The notes beneath the pieces are model-generated. The model was not told the DNA's origin. It did no database searches and worked only from the letters and a program-made list of their open reading frames with translations. Shown one piece after another: positions 36,419 through 48,289 of a stretch of 64,000 nucleotides of DNA. This stretch comes from Nymphaea colorata (Eukaryota > Streptophyta > Magnoliopsida > Nymphaeales > Nymphaeaceae). Position numbers and translations under genes: made by a program. How positions within the stretch are numbered: the first letter of the stretch is position 1; every line of letters starts with the position of its first letter. The DNA is taken from contig NC_045141.1 of the NCBI RefSeq assembly GCF_008831285.2, positions 22,908,742-22,972,741 of the forward strand, read 5' to 3'.

Positions 36419-36870
36419 GCAGCCTAATGGATGGATTCCTCTCGATCCGTTAAAAAAAAAAACAGAAGGCCGGAAAGAGAAAACGAAGGAGGACGAGGGA
36501 TAAGAACATCATATCATTCTTCAAAGTTTGGTGTGGGGACGAGACGGCCACGGTGGCCCATCTCCGATAATGAGGAAAGGCCACCAACAAAAACAATTCA
36601 TATACGTCCGAAAGCCCGACAATGTGACGCTGCAAAACAAAAACGAGAGAAGAACGGTTCTCTTTCTTTCCGCAAAAAGAAGGAAATTAGTGGAAATGTT
36701 ACAGAATTGCTTATTTATCTTTCATAAGGAAGACGACACAGAATTGAAAGCAGAGGCTTCGTGGACGATGGATCACGCAGGTTGGGGGCACATCATGGCT
36801 GTCTTTGTTAGCGTAATTTGCAAGACGACGAGAGAGCCATGGGAGTCCACGCTTAGCTAATGGACAGTAG
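36419..36870. repeat. Array-specific dispersed repeat, gap 1, first copy
   Basis: Landmarks shared with the other gaps: GGATGGATTCCTCTC, then GGCCGGAAA, GACGAAGGA, CCCGACAATGTGACGCTGCA, GAGAGAAGAACGGTTCTCTT, and a 3' end AGAGAGCCATGGGAGTCC. It is non-coding; frames differ between copies. Confidence 0.75.
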
Positions 36871-36889
36871 GTCTCCTTCATCTGCCTCA

Positions 36890-37350
36890 GAAAACAAAAA
36901 GAAAAAGAAAAAGAAGCAGAAGACCGGAAACAAATTTAGAAAAATTAAGTGGGAAGAGGACACAGAGACGACGAAGGACGAGAGATAAGAAGAACATCAT
37001 ATCGTGCTTCAACGGCCAGTCTCAGATAATGAGAAAAGGCCACCAACAAAAAGAATTCATATCCGTCCAAAAGCCCGACAATGTGACGCTGCAAACCAAA
37101 AACGAGAGAAGAACGGTTCTCTTTATTCTGTGAAATTCATACCTTTTTGGTTTGTTTCTTCTTCCGCAAAAAAACGAAAAATTAGTGGAAATGTTAGGAC
37201 AGCTTATTCATCTTTGATAAGGAAGACGACACAGAATTGAAAGCAATCTGGAGTCTTCGTGAACGATGGATCAGACGGGTTCCTGCACATCATGGCTGTC
37301 ATTGTTAGCGTAATTTGCAAGACGACGAGAGAGCCATGGGAGTCCTAGCT
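36890..37350. repeat. Array-specific dispersed repeat, gap 1, second copy
   Basis: A direct duplicate of the preceding segment with the same landmarks in the same order. It lacks the GTTTGGTGTGGGGACGA part present at 36526. Confidence 0.75.
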
Positions 37351-37439
37351 ATAGCTGGCCACTCCTCATTTTAATGGACGTCAAGTTAAGAGATTGAATA
37401 GGAAGGCCGTTTGGAGGCTACCTAATCTGAAGGAGCCTT

Positions 37440-38258
37440 CCTGATGCAACGTGTTATGATGGCCAGTTCATCGATTACCGACGATCGGGCCCTCTCACAG
37501 ACGAAACCCGATTGAAGATCACCTGACCTTGGACTGGGTGGTCTGCCATGGCCCTACGCCTTGTCAAGATTTCTAGAAGGAAACAAGACAAGACGAAGCA
37601 ATGGCTATGGAACCTGTCCAAGATTTTGTCTATAGGTAGAGGAGAGGATCGACTAGGTCATGCTCCGACCTCGTCCGGCGGCCAAACTCTATCTCCGGCG
37701 TGATCCCCACATCCTCTGCTCCACGTTTTTGGGTCCGGCTAAATCCATGTCACTCATCTCTGCCGTAGTTGCTGGAAATTGATGGATTTCTTTTATCAAA
37801 ATGAGCACCCTTCGTTTTGCTTCATGCTAGCTAATGTTGTGAGCAAACACCAATCCTTAATCAGAAGCTCTAGGACAAATGATAATAAAAAACGTTATGT
37901 TTTTGTTCGACAAACATAATATGATTATGTTCAGTATTTGACTATTAAATTTAATTACATCCATATATATTGGCAAACTAAAAGTTAGCATTTTTGGAAT
38001 AGCATTCTAAAAATGTGTAATACAATGTTCTTCTTATCAAACATATAAAACATGTATTTTATTAAGTTTTCCCTTCAACTTATGTGCATCGACTGGACAC
38101 GTACAGTTTACTAGGTTTTCCATTTTTGCCACGCATTTCAGCCTCACTCATTTCCTTTCCATTCATTGTTAACATTGGTCTCGTTTCTTTTAAGTTTCTC
38201 TACTTCTCGGCACTCATGCGTCCCTTCATTTTTTTTGGCTGTAAAAAATGGTTATCTT
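37440..38258. other. Gap 1 middle: non-coding array DNA
   Basis: A block containing CCTGACCTTGGACTGGGTGG, matched in the other B-to-A gaps near 48.8 kb and 59.75 kb. AT-rich sequence homologous to all gaps follows up to the MITE. No gene is seen. Confidence 0.5.
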
Positions 38259-38261
38259 TTA

Positions 38262-38678
38262 AAGGGTGTTTAATGAGAATGGAATTATGGTATTCTAGAA
38301 TTAAAAAATTCATATTTTTGATGAGATACAAATTGCGTTATCAAAGGAATAATTTTGATTCCAGAATTATAAGCTCATCCTTAAATCAAAATTATGGACT
38401 TGTGATTCTATCTTAAGGGGAGGAATTATGTATTCAAATTTTAGAATTTTTTCACATCTTTTTAGGATACATGCCATGATGGTTTTCATTCATCAATTCT
38501 ATAATTGTAATTCTTGTTTTATCAAGCACGTCATTATCAATTATGGAATCAAAATTCCAGACTATCAAACACAAAGGAAAACTAGAACTATAATTTTCAT
38601 TCCAATTCCACTTTGAAGTGGAAATTTAATCAAAGAATTTTAATTCTAGAATCAAAATTCAAGTTCTTCAAACAACCC
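38262..38678. mobile_element. Tourist-like MITE, copy 1 (417 bp)
   Basis: The element is flanked by TTA on both sides (38259-38261 and 38679-38681). The left end is AAGGGTGTTTAATG; the right end is CAAACAACCC, its imperfect inverted repeat. It is AT-rich and full of GAATT/AATTC motifs, with no coding capacity. A TTA target duplication and short inverted repeats are typical of PIF/Harbinger-derived Tourist MITEs. The unoccupied site is visible at 44440 and 55228. Confidence 0.8.
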
Positions 38679-39114
38679 TTAGAAACCCAAGTTTTCTTGG
38701 TAATTGGTGTGTTGATTCTTGTATGAGTGACTCCTATAGGAATTTAGATATACATAAGACAGATTGGATCAGAACTTGTCCCTGCTCTGTGATCTAAATG
38801 AATGATGCTTTTTACAAGCTCGCATATAAACTTGGTGCCTATTTCCTGTGATTGCCGAGATAGGAAAATTTAGGCTTCACTAAAATAAGACAGACTTTTG
38901 TTGCATTTGCCTTTTAGCAAAAACGATCTTACTTCACATTCATTTCAATATGGTTCATTTCAAAAGGCGGAATGCTACATTTTGGTGTCCTAGTGAATGC
39001 AACTACCATTGCCCGACACGATTAGTGGTATTGCAGTATAGCAAAATCCGTTCATGGAGTCGATGAAGGATATCAAATCAACATATTAAAAACTAAACGC
39101 ATGTTTGCTGACAC

Positions 39115-40060
39115 ATTAAAACAGGGGTTATACAACCTATTTTTAACAGTTCAATGCTCAAAATGTGATGACCCATGAAGCATAGTATAGCTGGTTGATA
39201 CGGAATTCACATACAAGGCACATCATCAGTTCAATTTCTATGGGCGTTATTCTTCTAGATAGTAAATGGCGAGATTACGACAATCTACGTTGATGGGTGT
39301 AATTCACCTCACCTAAGTCCTTATGCAGCATAGGACTATGGGGGTAAGGGGATTGGGAGAGGGGTGGCATTTAGGCTTCTTTTTTACAGGGTGGGTTTTC
39401 AACCTCTTCCTCACATGTTCAGTATTTGCTAAACAGACAAACATTAAGCAGTCCTTTAGTAACCTTCTTTATACAGCCTATTTAAAACTGTTCAATATTC
39501 AAACTTTGATGGCCATGAAGCATGATACAGTTGGTCAGGAATTCAGTTGCATACAAGGCGAATCGTCAGTTCGATTTTCATAGATGTTATTGTCCTGGAT
39601 AGTAAACAATAAGATCACGACAATCTAAGTTGATGGGTGTACCTTACCTCACCTAAGTCTTGACGCTGCCCAGGGACAAGGAAAATGGGAGAGGAAACAT
39701 TCAGACGTATTTTTTAGATGCTGGGTGGATCGTAAGTTCGATTTTCATAAATGCTATTCTCCTGATAGTAAGCAATAAGATCACGGCAATCTAAGTTGAT
39801 GGGTGTACCTTACCTCACCTAAGTCTTGACGCTGCCCAGGGACAAGGAAAATGGGAGAGGAAGCATTCAGATGTATTTTTTAGATGCTGGGTGGATCTTA
39901 AGTTCGATTTTCATAAATGCTATTCTCCTGATAGTAAACAATAAGATCACGACAATCTAAGTTGATGGGTGTACCTTACCTCACGATGCAGCCTAGGGAC
40001 AAGGAAAATGAGAGAGGAAGCATTCAGATCTCTTATTTATATGGTGGGTTGTCAACCTCT
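39115..40060. repeat. Tandem tRNA-like (SINE-like) repeats, gap 1
   Basis: A unit of about 350 bp starts near 39115 and again near 39470, followed by shorter partial units of about 155-185 bp near 39590, 39750 and 39910. Each full unit has an A-box-like TAGTATAGCTGG (39183) and, about 35 bp later, a B-box-like AGTTCAATTT or AGTTCGATTT (39228). This is the layout of a tRNA-derived Pol III promoter. No poly(A) or T-rich SINE tail was pinned down, so the class is inferred. Confidence 0.55.
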
Positions 40061-41340
40061 TTCTCACGTGTTGAATATTTGATAGGTTATTTGTCAATGA
40101 GACAAAAATTAGGTAGTCCCTTTAGTAACTTTCTTCATTGATGCACTTAACTTAAAGGAGTCTGATCACCTGCTACATATGTATCTTATCTTACCTAACT
40201 TAAGGGCGTCCGACTTCACTTGCAGTCTATGTATCTTATCTGAATTCAAACCGTTTTGCGTCTCTAATTGCTTGTCTTGCATTTGAGGTCAGAATATGAA
40301 GAAAACATTTTCCAACTTTTCACGAACATTTAACAATACTACTATGAGAAAAATTTGGGAAGTAACTCCTTTGAATGGACAGTACAGCCAGCAGATTTGG
40401 TGCATGATTCATGACGTCTTTCTTATGGATATCTTGGTATAAACAAAATACACTAAATTTGAAATTCTTTCATTTAATTGTACGTTTCTTATGTAATTTA
40501 AGTAAATGAAAAAAAATTAAGCGTGTTTTTGTTATCCCAACAAAATCTGCTATTATATCTGCAATTTTCAAATTAATTTTTTATAAGATGAATCCTTTTG
40601 CCTAATTGAAAAACAAAGGCAATCCTTTTGCTCCTGACAGTAACTCGATAGAAGACAAAAGTCGTGGCAAATATTTCTTTTTTTCGACACATATAATGTT
40701 TAGAGGGCGAAGTCTTCTTGCCTTAATGAATCCCTCAAAGTCCACCATATCTGTGTGTAAGAGGCATTTTTGTCTCCATGAAAAGCCTACATTTCACTTT
40801 GATATTTTGTCTTTATAGTTGGAGTTTTTTTGTCATTTTTTTAATTTTAATTATTTGTCGGAACTATGGTGGACATTTTCGTTCTGTCCATTTTTGGAAA
40901 GTATCATCGCTTTTCTTTTTCATCAAACTAATAAGCCTTTTGTCTCGTCTTACGAACTTGAAGTAGCAATGATTAATTCGTCCACTTTTACTTACTTATC
41001 TCGAACAGTTCCCATCATCTGCATCCCAACATGAGACTCTACCTCTCTTCTTTCCCCAAAAACAAGAAAAATTAATCGACGTAATTTGTTAAAATTTTTC
41101 ATAAATTCTATATATAGACAGAATCTAATGTACATTCCCAAATTGCTAATTATTATATGTTCATTAGATAGATTTTTCAATACTAGTTTTAAACTTATAT
41201 AATTATAAATGTTTCATCATATGCAACCCCATTATTTCATATATATTTAACTCTTTTTTTTTTGTTGAATTAATTCTCACTCTCTCCCTCCCTCTCCTTT
41301 TGATGCAGGTGCTGGCAACAGGCAATTTTTTTGAGACATG
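40061..41340. other. Gap 1 right end: 3' flank of copy 2
   Basis: Non-coding DNA closely matched upstream of copies 4 and 6. It ends in a pyrimidine-rich run and GATGCAGGTGCTGGCAACAG near 41301, shared by the three type A copies. Confidence 0.5.
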
Positions 41341-41356
41341 AAAAGAGAAGAAAGTT

Positions 41357-41385
41357 CAGAAGCAGGTAAGCTTCTGCATTTTATT
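41357..41385 (-). promoter_or_regulatory. 3' UTR hairpin and poly(A) signal of GH18 copy 2
   Basis: AATAAA (41380-41385, sense strand -) next to a perfect 7-bp stem, CAGAAGC with GCTTCTG, around a 6-nt loop that differs from the other copies. Confidence 0.6.
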
Positions 41386-41437
41386 TAGATAGCCAGGCAG
41401 TAGGAGCCTTACACAGGCTAGGCAAAGCTTTTCAGTT

Positions 41438-42403
41438 TCAGAAACCAGCAGGCATTCTGATATTGTTACTAGGGTTGACGATGCGATATATAAGGTCGCT
41501 GTAGGGTGCGCGGTTGCCATCCTCATGGAACTTCACGTCCAAGTACCTGTTCCACAGCATCACTCCTTTGAAGTTCTCGTGCTGGCGTGCTATCTTCAGT
41601 GCACCTGGAAGCTCCTTAGGCGAGATAAAGCGTTGCTCCTCGGTGTCGGGGTTGGCAATGATCCCCAAGTACAAATCCATGTTGCTGAAGTCCGTGGCCC
41701 AGTTCTGCAACGACGCCTCAAAGGCTGCTGTATGCTTTGGGTGGTAGGTGCAGGGTTGGCCGTAGAAGCGTGGCCACATCTTGCTGAAGAGCCCCGTCTT
41801 GAGTGCGTTGTAGAGCGGTATGTCTGCTTGGCCGGCAGTGTGGTCACAACCTTGGGATGCCGTTAGGGTCATGTCCTCGTCTAGTTGCTTCAGGTCCTGT
41901 GCCAGCACATCCCAGTAGTTGTGCGTCGAGGCGTCGTTGACGTAGAAGTCGACGCCATCGAGCTTCACCTTGCCGAGGGGGCCATCGATGCCGTTGCCGC
42001 TAAGGTAGACGTCGTAGATGTGGGCGGCCAGCTGGTTGGCCTCCTGCGCTGATGCCAACGTGTATTCTTGCTCGTTGAGCCCTCCAATGGAGAGAAGCAC
42101 CTTCACTCCGAGCTGTTGGCAGGCGGCGATGTCCTCCTGAAGGCTCTTGCAGCCGCCGGACTCAGCATCACAAGCGGTACCGAAGTCGAGTCTCGGCGTT
42201 CGGCCGTTGCCGAAGTTGGTGAGGAAGGCCAAGCTCACGTGGCTGAAGTGTTTAGTTTCGCATGTGGCCCTGAGATCAGCGTTGTTCAAGTTTTTCATGT
42301 GCGATCCCCAATAGATGGCCATTTGATCGGCATGGACATTGATGGTGAAGGCAGTGGCCATGCAAAGGAGGAAGAGGAAGGGCAGTGAACAGGAGGACGC
42401 CAT
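41438..42403 (-). CDS. Secreted GH18 chitinase-like protein without catalytic acid, copy 2 (type A)
   Basis: Intronless, 321 residues, signal peptide about 1-25. It has the same six-cysteine pattern, SIGG and MLWNR as copy 1, and the same DGVDFYVN in place of the catalytic DxxDxDxE. Type A markers: the MASSCSLPFLFLL signal sequence, RLDFGTACDAESGGC, GGLNEQ, LSGNGIDG, and the NIRMPAGF end. Its N-terminal half is almost identical to that of copy 6. A private change is His for Leu in KFHEDGN near the C-terminus. Function as for copy 1: a secreted, probably carbohydrate- or protein-binding barrel rather than a chitinase. Confidence 0.93.
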   Translation of the reverse strand: MASSCSLPFLFLLCMATAFTINVHADQMAIYWGSHMKNLNNADLRATCETKHFSHVSLAFLTNFGNGRTPRLDFGTACDAESGGCKSLQEDIAACQQLGVKVLLSIGGLNEQEYTLASAQEANQLAAHIYDVYLSGNGIDGPLGKVKLDGVDFYVNDASTHNYWDVLAQDLKQLDEDMTLTASQGCDHTAGQADIPLYNALKTGLFSKMWPRFYGQPCTYHPKHTAAFEASLQNWATDFSNMDLYLGIIANPDTEEQRFISPKELPGALKIARQHENFKGVMLWNRYLDVKFHEDGNRAPYSDLIYRIVNPSNNIRMPAGF

Positions 42404-42472
42404 TTTTCCTCTCTTTTCTCTTCCGTTCGCTCAGAGTGGTGGTGATGGTTGGCAAAGGGGATGGGGAGGTCC

Positions 42473-42480
42473 TTATATAG
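42473..42480 (-). promoter_or_regulatory. TATA box of GH18 copy 2
   Basis: CTATATAA on the coding strand, about 70 bp before the ATG, in the conserved CCTTATATAG context. Confidence 0.75.
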
Positions 42481-42885
42481 TTGAACCTTGTACTGATAAA
42501 GTATACTTCTATAGAAGTTGTAAGAATAGCAGATGGAAAATATTTAAGTGGAAAGAGTTTCCACTTGTTCTTGTTTATGTCGTGTCGTGTCTTGTCAAAC
42601 CACAATTTCTCGAATTCAACAAATTTCAAAATACTAGGTTGCCTTTCTTTTTGGAACACCAGCATTCTTTTCCAGGATAACTCAATGTAAGACAGCAGCT
42701 TAACACTTAGCTTTAGAAGTTAATTTGAGTTAATATGAAAAAAAGGTGCTTGTTTCAAGAATAAGAGATTTTTTTCAAAGGTGATTTGGGATTGAGAATA
42801 GGGGGTTTATGGATTGGTTAATTCGGGATAAGTGTGACCATTTTAATTTAATTTTAATTAAAGAAAGTTACAAATAAACTGTCCT

Positions 42886-42990
42886 TGAGGCATACGCCTC
42901 AAGCATTGAGCTTGAGGCGTACGCCTCTACCATAGAGGCGTATGCAACAGGGATGCATGCGCCTCAAACCCCTGCCTCAAGGTGAGTTTT
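42886..42990. repeat. Cluster of palindromic GAGGCGTACGCCTC-type repeats
   Basis: Within about 105 bp the motif GAGGC(G/A)TACGCCTC and its halves occur several times in both orientations, including the perfect 14-bp palindrome GAGGCGTACGCCTC at 42914. It lies in a segment (about 42775-43030) with no counterpart upstream of the other GH18 copies. Confidence 0.7.
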
Positions 42991-43119
42991 GAAAAAAATA
43001 CATTGAGCCGCTTTTATTTTGTAAAAAGCGTCATTGGTAATTTCTATTTGAAAAGTTAGTATCTATGAAGATAAGGATGCACTTCTGTTACAAAATTAAA
43101 GAGTCTCCGTCGAATAATT

Positions 43120-43640
43120 AGCAGGATGGATTCCTCTCGATCCGTTAAAAAAGAAGAACGGGAAACAAATTCAGAATGATTAATTAAGTGGGAAGAGACT
43201 GCAGAGAAGACGAAGACGAAGACGAAGACGAAGGAGGAGAGATAAGAAGGACATGACATCATGCTTGGCTAACGTGGGAAGTTCTGCATTGAGCAAAGTT
43301 TGGTGTGGGGACCACACGGCTGCGGTGGCCCATCTCATATCCGTCCAAATCCAAAAGCCCGACCATGTGACGCAGCAAACCGAAAACGAGAGAAGAAGGG
43401 TTCTCTTTATTCTGTGAAATTCATACCTTTCTGGTTCGTTTCTTCTTCCGCAAAAAAGGAAAAATTAGTCGAAATTTTAGGACAGCTTATTTATGTTTGA
43501 TAAGGAAGATGAGACAGAATCGAAGCAGTCTGGAGGCTTCGTGGACGATGGAGCACACCGGTTGGGGCAAATCATGGCTGTCTTTCTGAGAGTAATTTGC
43601 AACACGACGAGAGAGCCATGGGAGTCCTACCATTAGCTAA
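43120..43640. repeat. Array-specific dispersed repeat, gap 2
   Basis: The same landmarks as in gap 1 (GGATTCCTCTCGATCCG, CCCGACCATGTGACGC, GAGAGAAGAAGGGTTCTCTT, AGAGAGCCATGGGAGTCC). It includes a short (GACGAA)n run at 43208-43232. Confidence 0.75.
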
Positions 43641-46320
43641 TGGATGGTAGGCCCCCTTCAATGACGAAAAGACAGATTGAATAGGCAGTTGTTCTTTTGG
43701 AGACTACCTAAAATCCGAAGGATTCTTCATTTTCAGAACCAAACAAGACAGAGCAATGGACATGAAACGTGAAGAAAGATTTTTTTTCTATGGTGAGTGG
43801 ACTGGCGACGCTCCGACTTTGTTCGGCAGCTTAACACGATCTCCGCCATGATCCCCATGTCCTGTGCAATGCGTTTTTGGGTCCGGCTAAGAGCTAAAAT
43901 CCATGTCACTCATCCCTTATGCTTCATGCTAGCTAGTGTTGTGATCGAAATAGCATTAATCCTTAATCAGAAGCTCTGTGCCATACATATTTTTAGAACA
44001 TATGTTAACTACAACGTTATGTTTTTCTTTGACAAACATAATACTATTATGTTCAGGGATTGATATTAAATTAAAAAAATTACATCCATATATATATTTT
44101 AAACCAAAACTCAGCAATTTTGGAATGGTATTCTAAAAATGTGTAATTCAGTGTTCTTCTTATCCAACACCTTGTAAATAGCTTATTTGAAACTGATGTG
44201 CACCGACTGATACACGAACAATGCCAATATTAGTAGCACTTCCTGATATTAGTCTTCGACATTTAATTGTTGATGTTAATGTACTACCTCTTAAAATGTT
44301 TATTGAGCTTTCCATTTTTGCTACTCATTTCAGCATCACCAATTTCCTTTCCATTCATTGATCTGTTTCTTATGAGTTTCCCAACTTCTTGATGCTCATG
44401 CATCCCTTCATTTTTTCTGCTGTAACAACTGGTTTTCTTTTAGAAACTCAACTACTTCCCAAGAGTTGGATAAATCTTCCTTGTAACTAATGTTTTGATT
44501 TTTGTATGAATTACGCCCACAAGTATTCGATAGACAGTTTGGATCAGAACTTCCTGCTGCTGTGAGATCTATGAAAGATGCTTTCTACAAGCTCTCAGAC
44601 AAACTTGAGTCCTATTTTCTGAAATAGCGGAGACAGTACCGCCAGCCAGTAGATTTGGTTTACGGTTCATGACGTCACTGATATATATGGATATACGCGA
44701 AACTTTTGTTTGTATAACAAAAAATACACTAAATTTGAAGTTCTTTCATTTAATAGTATGTTTCTCATGTAATTTAAGTAGTTAAATGAAGGAAAACAAA
44801 TTAAGTGTGTCATTGTTATTTCAACAAAATACGATGTTATATATATCAGCAAATTTTCAAATTAATTTTTCATTTATAAGGCGAATACTTTCATCTAATT
44901 GGAAAAGAAAGGCAACGGTTTGCTCCTCACAGTTCGTGGCTGGCGCATGAAAGGAAATATGTCTGTTGCTCGACATTATCTTTAGAGGACGAAGTATTCG
45001 TGTCCATGTGCAAGAGTCATTATTGTCTTCACGAAATGCGTCCCTTTCAGTTTATTATTTTTGTCTTTATATGAGGATTTTTTTTTTTGTCCTCATCTTC
45101 TTTAATTGTCCATTAGAGCTATGGTGGACACTTTCGTTCTGTCCATGTCTACAAAATATCATCGCTTTTCTTTTCACCAAACTCATAAGCCCCTTGTCTT
45201 TTACAGGAATTGGGTAGCTCCTGGACTGGCACGTCTGCCATTGAATCTTGTCTGATAGACTTGCAGTCGCCATTGATTAACTCGTCCACTTAATTAAGTA
45301 CCACGAAAGCTTCCCATCATCATGTGCCTCCCAATGTGAGACTTTATCTCTCTTGTTTCCTCGTTAAAATCTAGGTAACAAGAACTAGAAAATTATACAT
45401 ATATAGACAGAATCCAACGTTCATTCCAACATTCCGAACTATTATATGTTCAGTAGACACAGCAGCACATTTGGTTTACTGATATCGATGTGAATGTTCA
45501 AGTTTTCGTGCACACAGAAATACACTTGAGTTCGACATTTTTTTTTCCCCACTTGTATATTGTCTGTTTCTTATGTAATATTTTAAGTAGCTATGAAAAA
45601 AATCTGAGCATATGTATGCTATTTTTACTCCAACATGGTGTTAAACGCGTTTGTCCCTCACAGGCCACCATTTTAATTAATTTTTATAGGTGGTGCTTTT
45701 CCTTTATTTATTTCTTTTTGCCCGAGCTCCATACAAAATAACCTGGCTTTTCTCTTATTACCCGAACTAATAGACCTTTTGTCCTTTGAAGTTTCCTCAG
45801 AACTCTTAGACGTGTCTGCAATTGAACAGGCAGCCGCCATGAATTGGCAAAGCCATTTAGTTAAGGGCCACTAATCATAAATTTTAATTTATTATAGAAA
45901 AAATTGCTCTAAAGTGTCAACATACAGATAATTATTTTTTATTTTCCACACGGGCAATTCACTCAGGCCTTTGCCCCTACTCGATCATTCCCGTCGACTT
46001 GTCCACCTTTCAAAACCATTCCCTGCATCTGTCTGCATAGTTTAGATGTCACTTATCTTTCCTTGTTCAAAATCTACATACGATAAACTAAAAAAATTAA
46101 TGGAAGCAATTTGTTACATTAATCCATCCTAAATCCTATCTATGGACAGAATCTAAACTTCATATCTTAAATCCTTAATATTATGTTCAGTAGATAGCTA
46201 GTTAATACTAGCCTTAAACTTATATAGCGATATTTGTTTTGATGCATATTTTAGGTTTTTCGATTAATTAATTCTCTCTCTTTCAATCTCTCCCTCTCAT
46301 GTTGGCGTTGGCAACCACAA
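43641..46320. other. Gap 2 (A to B) remainder: non-coding array DNA with an empty MITE site
   Basis: The sequence CTTTTAGAAACTCAAC with a single TTA at 44440-44442 is the unoccupied counterpart of the MITE sites at 38262 and 60207. The rest aligns with gap 4 (55.0-56.9 kb). No gene is seen. Confidence 0.6.
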
Positions 46321-46346
46321 ATGTTATTTTGAAACAGAAGAAAGTT

Positions 46347-46375
46347 CAGAAGCCTGTAAGCTTCTGCATTTTATT
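46347..46375 (-). promoter_or_regulatory. 3' UTR hairpin and poly(A) signal of GH18 copy 3
   Basis: AATAAA (46370-46375) with the perfect 7-bp CAGAAGC/GCTTCTG stem; the loop differs from copies 1, 2, 4 and 6. Confidence 0.6.
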
Positions 46376-46427
46376 TAGATAGCTAGGCAGTAGGAGCCTT
46401 GCACATGCAGAGCAAAACTTTTCTGCC

Positions 46428-47393
46428 TTAGAAACCAGCACGCATCCTCATATTGCTACTGGGGTTGACGATGCCATATATGAGGTCACTGTAGGGTGCA
46501 CGGTTGCCGTCTTCAAGGAACTTCACGTCCAAGTACCTGTTCCACAGCATTACCCCCTGGAAGTTCTCATGCTGACGCGCGATCTTCAGTGCACCTGGAA
46601 GCTCCCTAGGTGAGATAAAGCGTTGCTCCTCGTAGTCAGGGTTGGCGAGGATCCCCAAGTAGACGTCCATGTCGCTGAACTCCGTGGCCCAGCTCTGCAC
46701 AGCCGCCTCAAAGGCTGCGGTGTCCCTTGGATGGTAAGTGCAGGGTTGGCCATAGAAGCGCGGCCAGATCTTGCTGAACAGCCCCGTCTTGAGCGCGTTG
46801 TAGAGCGGTATGTCCGCTTGGCCGGCGACGTGGTTGCACCCCTGAGATGCTGTCAGGATCATGTTCTCGTCCAGCTGCTTCAGGTCTTGTGCAAGAACGT
46901 CCCAATAGGCGCTTGACGAGGCGTCGTTGACGTAGAAGTCGACGCCATCTAGCTTTACCCTGCCGAGGGGACCGTCGATGCCATTGCCGCTCATGTAGAC
47001 ATCGTAGATGTGGGCGGCCAGCTGGTTGGCCTCCTGCGCCGACGCCAGCGTGTACTTGTTCTCGTCCAGCCCTCCAATAGAAAGCAGCACTTTCACACCG
47101 AGTTGTTGGCAGGCGTTGATATCCTCCTGAAGGCTCTTGCAGCTGTCGGTCTCAGCATCACATGCGGTACCGAAGTCAGGCCTTGGTGTTCGGCCATTGC
47201 CGAAGTTGGTGAGGAATGCCAAGCTCACGTGGCTGAAGTGTTTAGTTTCGCATGTGGCCCTGAGATCAGCGTTATTCAGGTTTTTCATGTGCGATCCCCA
47301 ATAGATGGCCATTTGATCAGCGTGGACATTGATGGCGAAGGTAGTGACCATGCAAAGGAGGAGAAGGAAGCAAGGCCAGGAGGAGGAAGCCAT
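46428..47393 (-). CDS. Secreted GH18 chitinase-like protein without catalytic acid, copy 3 (type B)
   Basis: Intronless, 321 residues. Start MASSSWPCFLLLL, signal peptide about 1-25 ending in HA before DQMAIYWG. Six cysteines at hevamine spacing, SIGG at 105-108, DGVDFYVN at 149-156 and MLWNR. Type B markers throughout: ETDSCKSL, EDINACQQLG, GGLDENKY, MSGNGIDG, SSNMRMRAGF. The segment from DENMILTASQ to the end is identical in protein sequence to copy 5. This suggests recent duplication or gene conversion between the two. Confidence 0.93.
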   Translation of the reverse strand: MASSSWPCFLLLLCMVTTFAINVHADQMAIYWGSHMKNLNNADLRATCETKHFSHVSLAFLTNFGNGRTPRPDFGTACDAETDSCKSLQEDINACQQLGVKVLLSIGGLDENKYTLASAQEANQLAAHIYDVYMSGNGIDGPLGRVKLDGVDFYVNDASSSAYWDVLAQDLKQLDENMILTASQGCNHVAGQADIPLYNALKTGLFSKIWPRFYGQPCTYHPRDTAAFEAAVQSWATEFSDMDVYLGILANPDYEEQRFISPRELPGALKIARQHENFQGVMLWNRYLDVKFLEDGNRAPYSDLIYGIVNPSSNMRMRAGF

Positions 47394-47464
47394 TTTTTCT
47401 CTCTTTTCTCTTCTGTTGGCGTGAGCGGTGGCTATGGTTGGCCAAAGGGAGAATGGGGAGGTCC

Positions 47465-47472
47465 TTATATAG
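47465..47472 (-). promoter_or_regulatory. TATA box of GH18 copy 3
   Basis: CTATATAA on the coding strand, about 72 bp before the ATG. Confidence 0.75.
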
Positions 47473-48289
47473 TTGAACCATTTACTGTTAACTTACATTT
47501 CTGAAACTACTAGAAGTAAGAATGTGAGAGGAAAATACTTGGCAGAAATGAAAAGGATGTGGAAAGAGTTATCAATTTTCTTGTTGATATTGTCTCGTGT
47601 CTTATCAAACCACAATATCTTGAATTCAACAAATTTCAAATTACTTTTTCAATGTTTAAGCCTTTCTTTTTCGAAACGCCATCATCCTATCTACTGCCGT
47701 GAAGGCTCATAGCTAGACCGCAGCTTAATAATTTAGCATTAGAAGTTAACTTGAGTTAGTACTGAAAAAAAAGATGGTTGTTTGAGGAAGCAGAAGTTTT
47801 TTCCCTTACGTTTTTACCATGGTTACAAACAACTGATAAAAATGTTAAAAACAATGAAAATAAAAAACCCATTTTTTCCTTTTTATTGTTTAAAACCCGA
47901 AAAAAGCCTTGTTGTTTAAAACCCATTAACGATATTTGGAACTATAGTTTTTACCTCTGCATGGTGGTGTGTTTTCATGAAACCTAGCACACGCATGTGA
48001 GCTTGATCATGTTCCAAAGAATGGTATATTTTTCACTCTACAGATTAGATCTTATGTGCCCATTATAATTAACTTTAAAATTCTTAAAACAAGATCAGTT
48101 CTGTTTGGTGAAACAATTTTTTTTTCATCAGCTTTCAAGATGAATTTCACTTCTTAGAAATTCATGCTTTGATTTTTCTCTCGAAATTGATGTAATTTCT
48201 ATTTCCATTGAACGGTCTGCGGGAAAGGTAGCTTGAGATGTAATTTCTATTCAAAAAGTTAGTATGGATTTCAAAATTAAAGAGTCACA

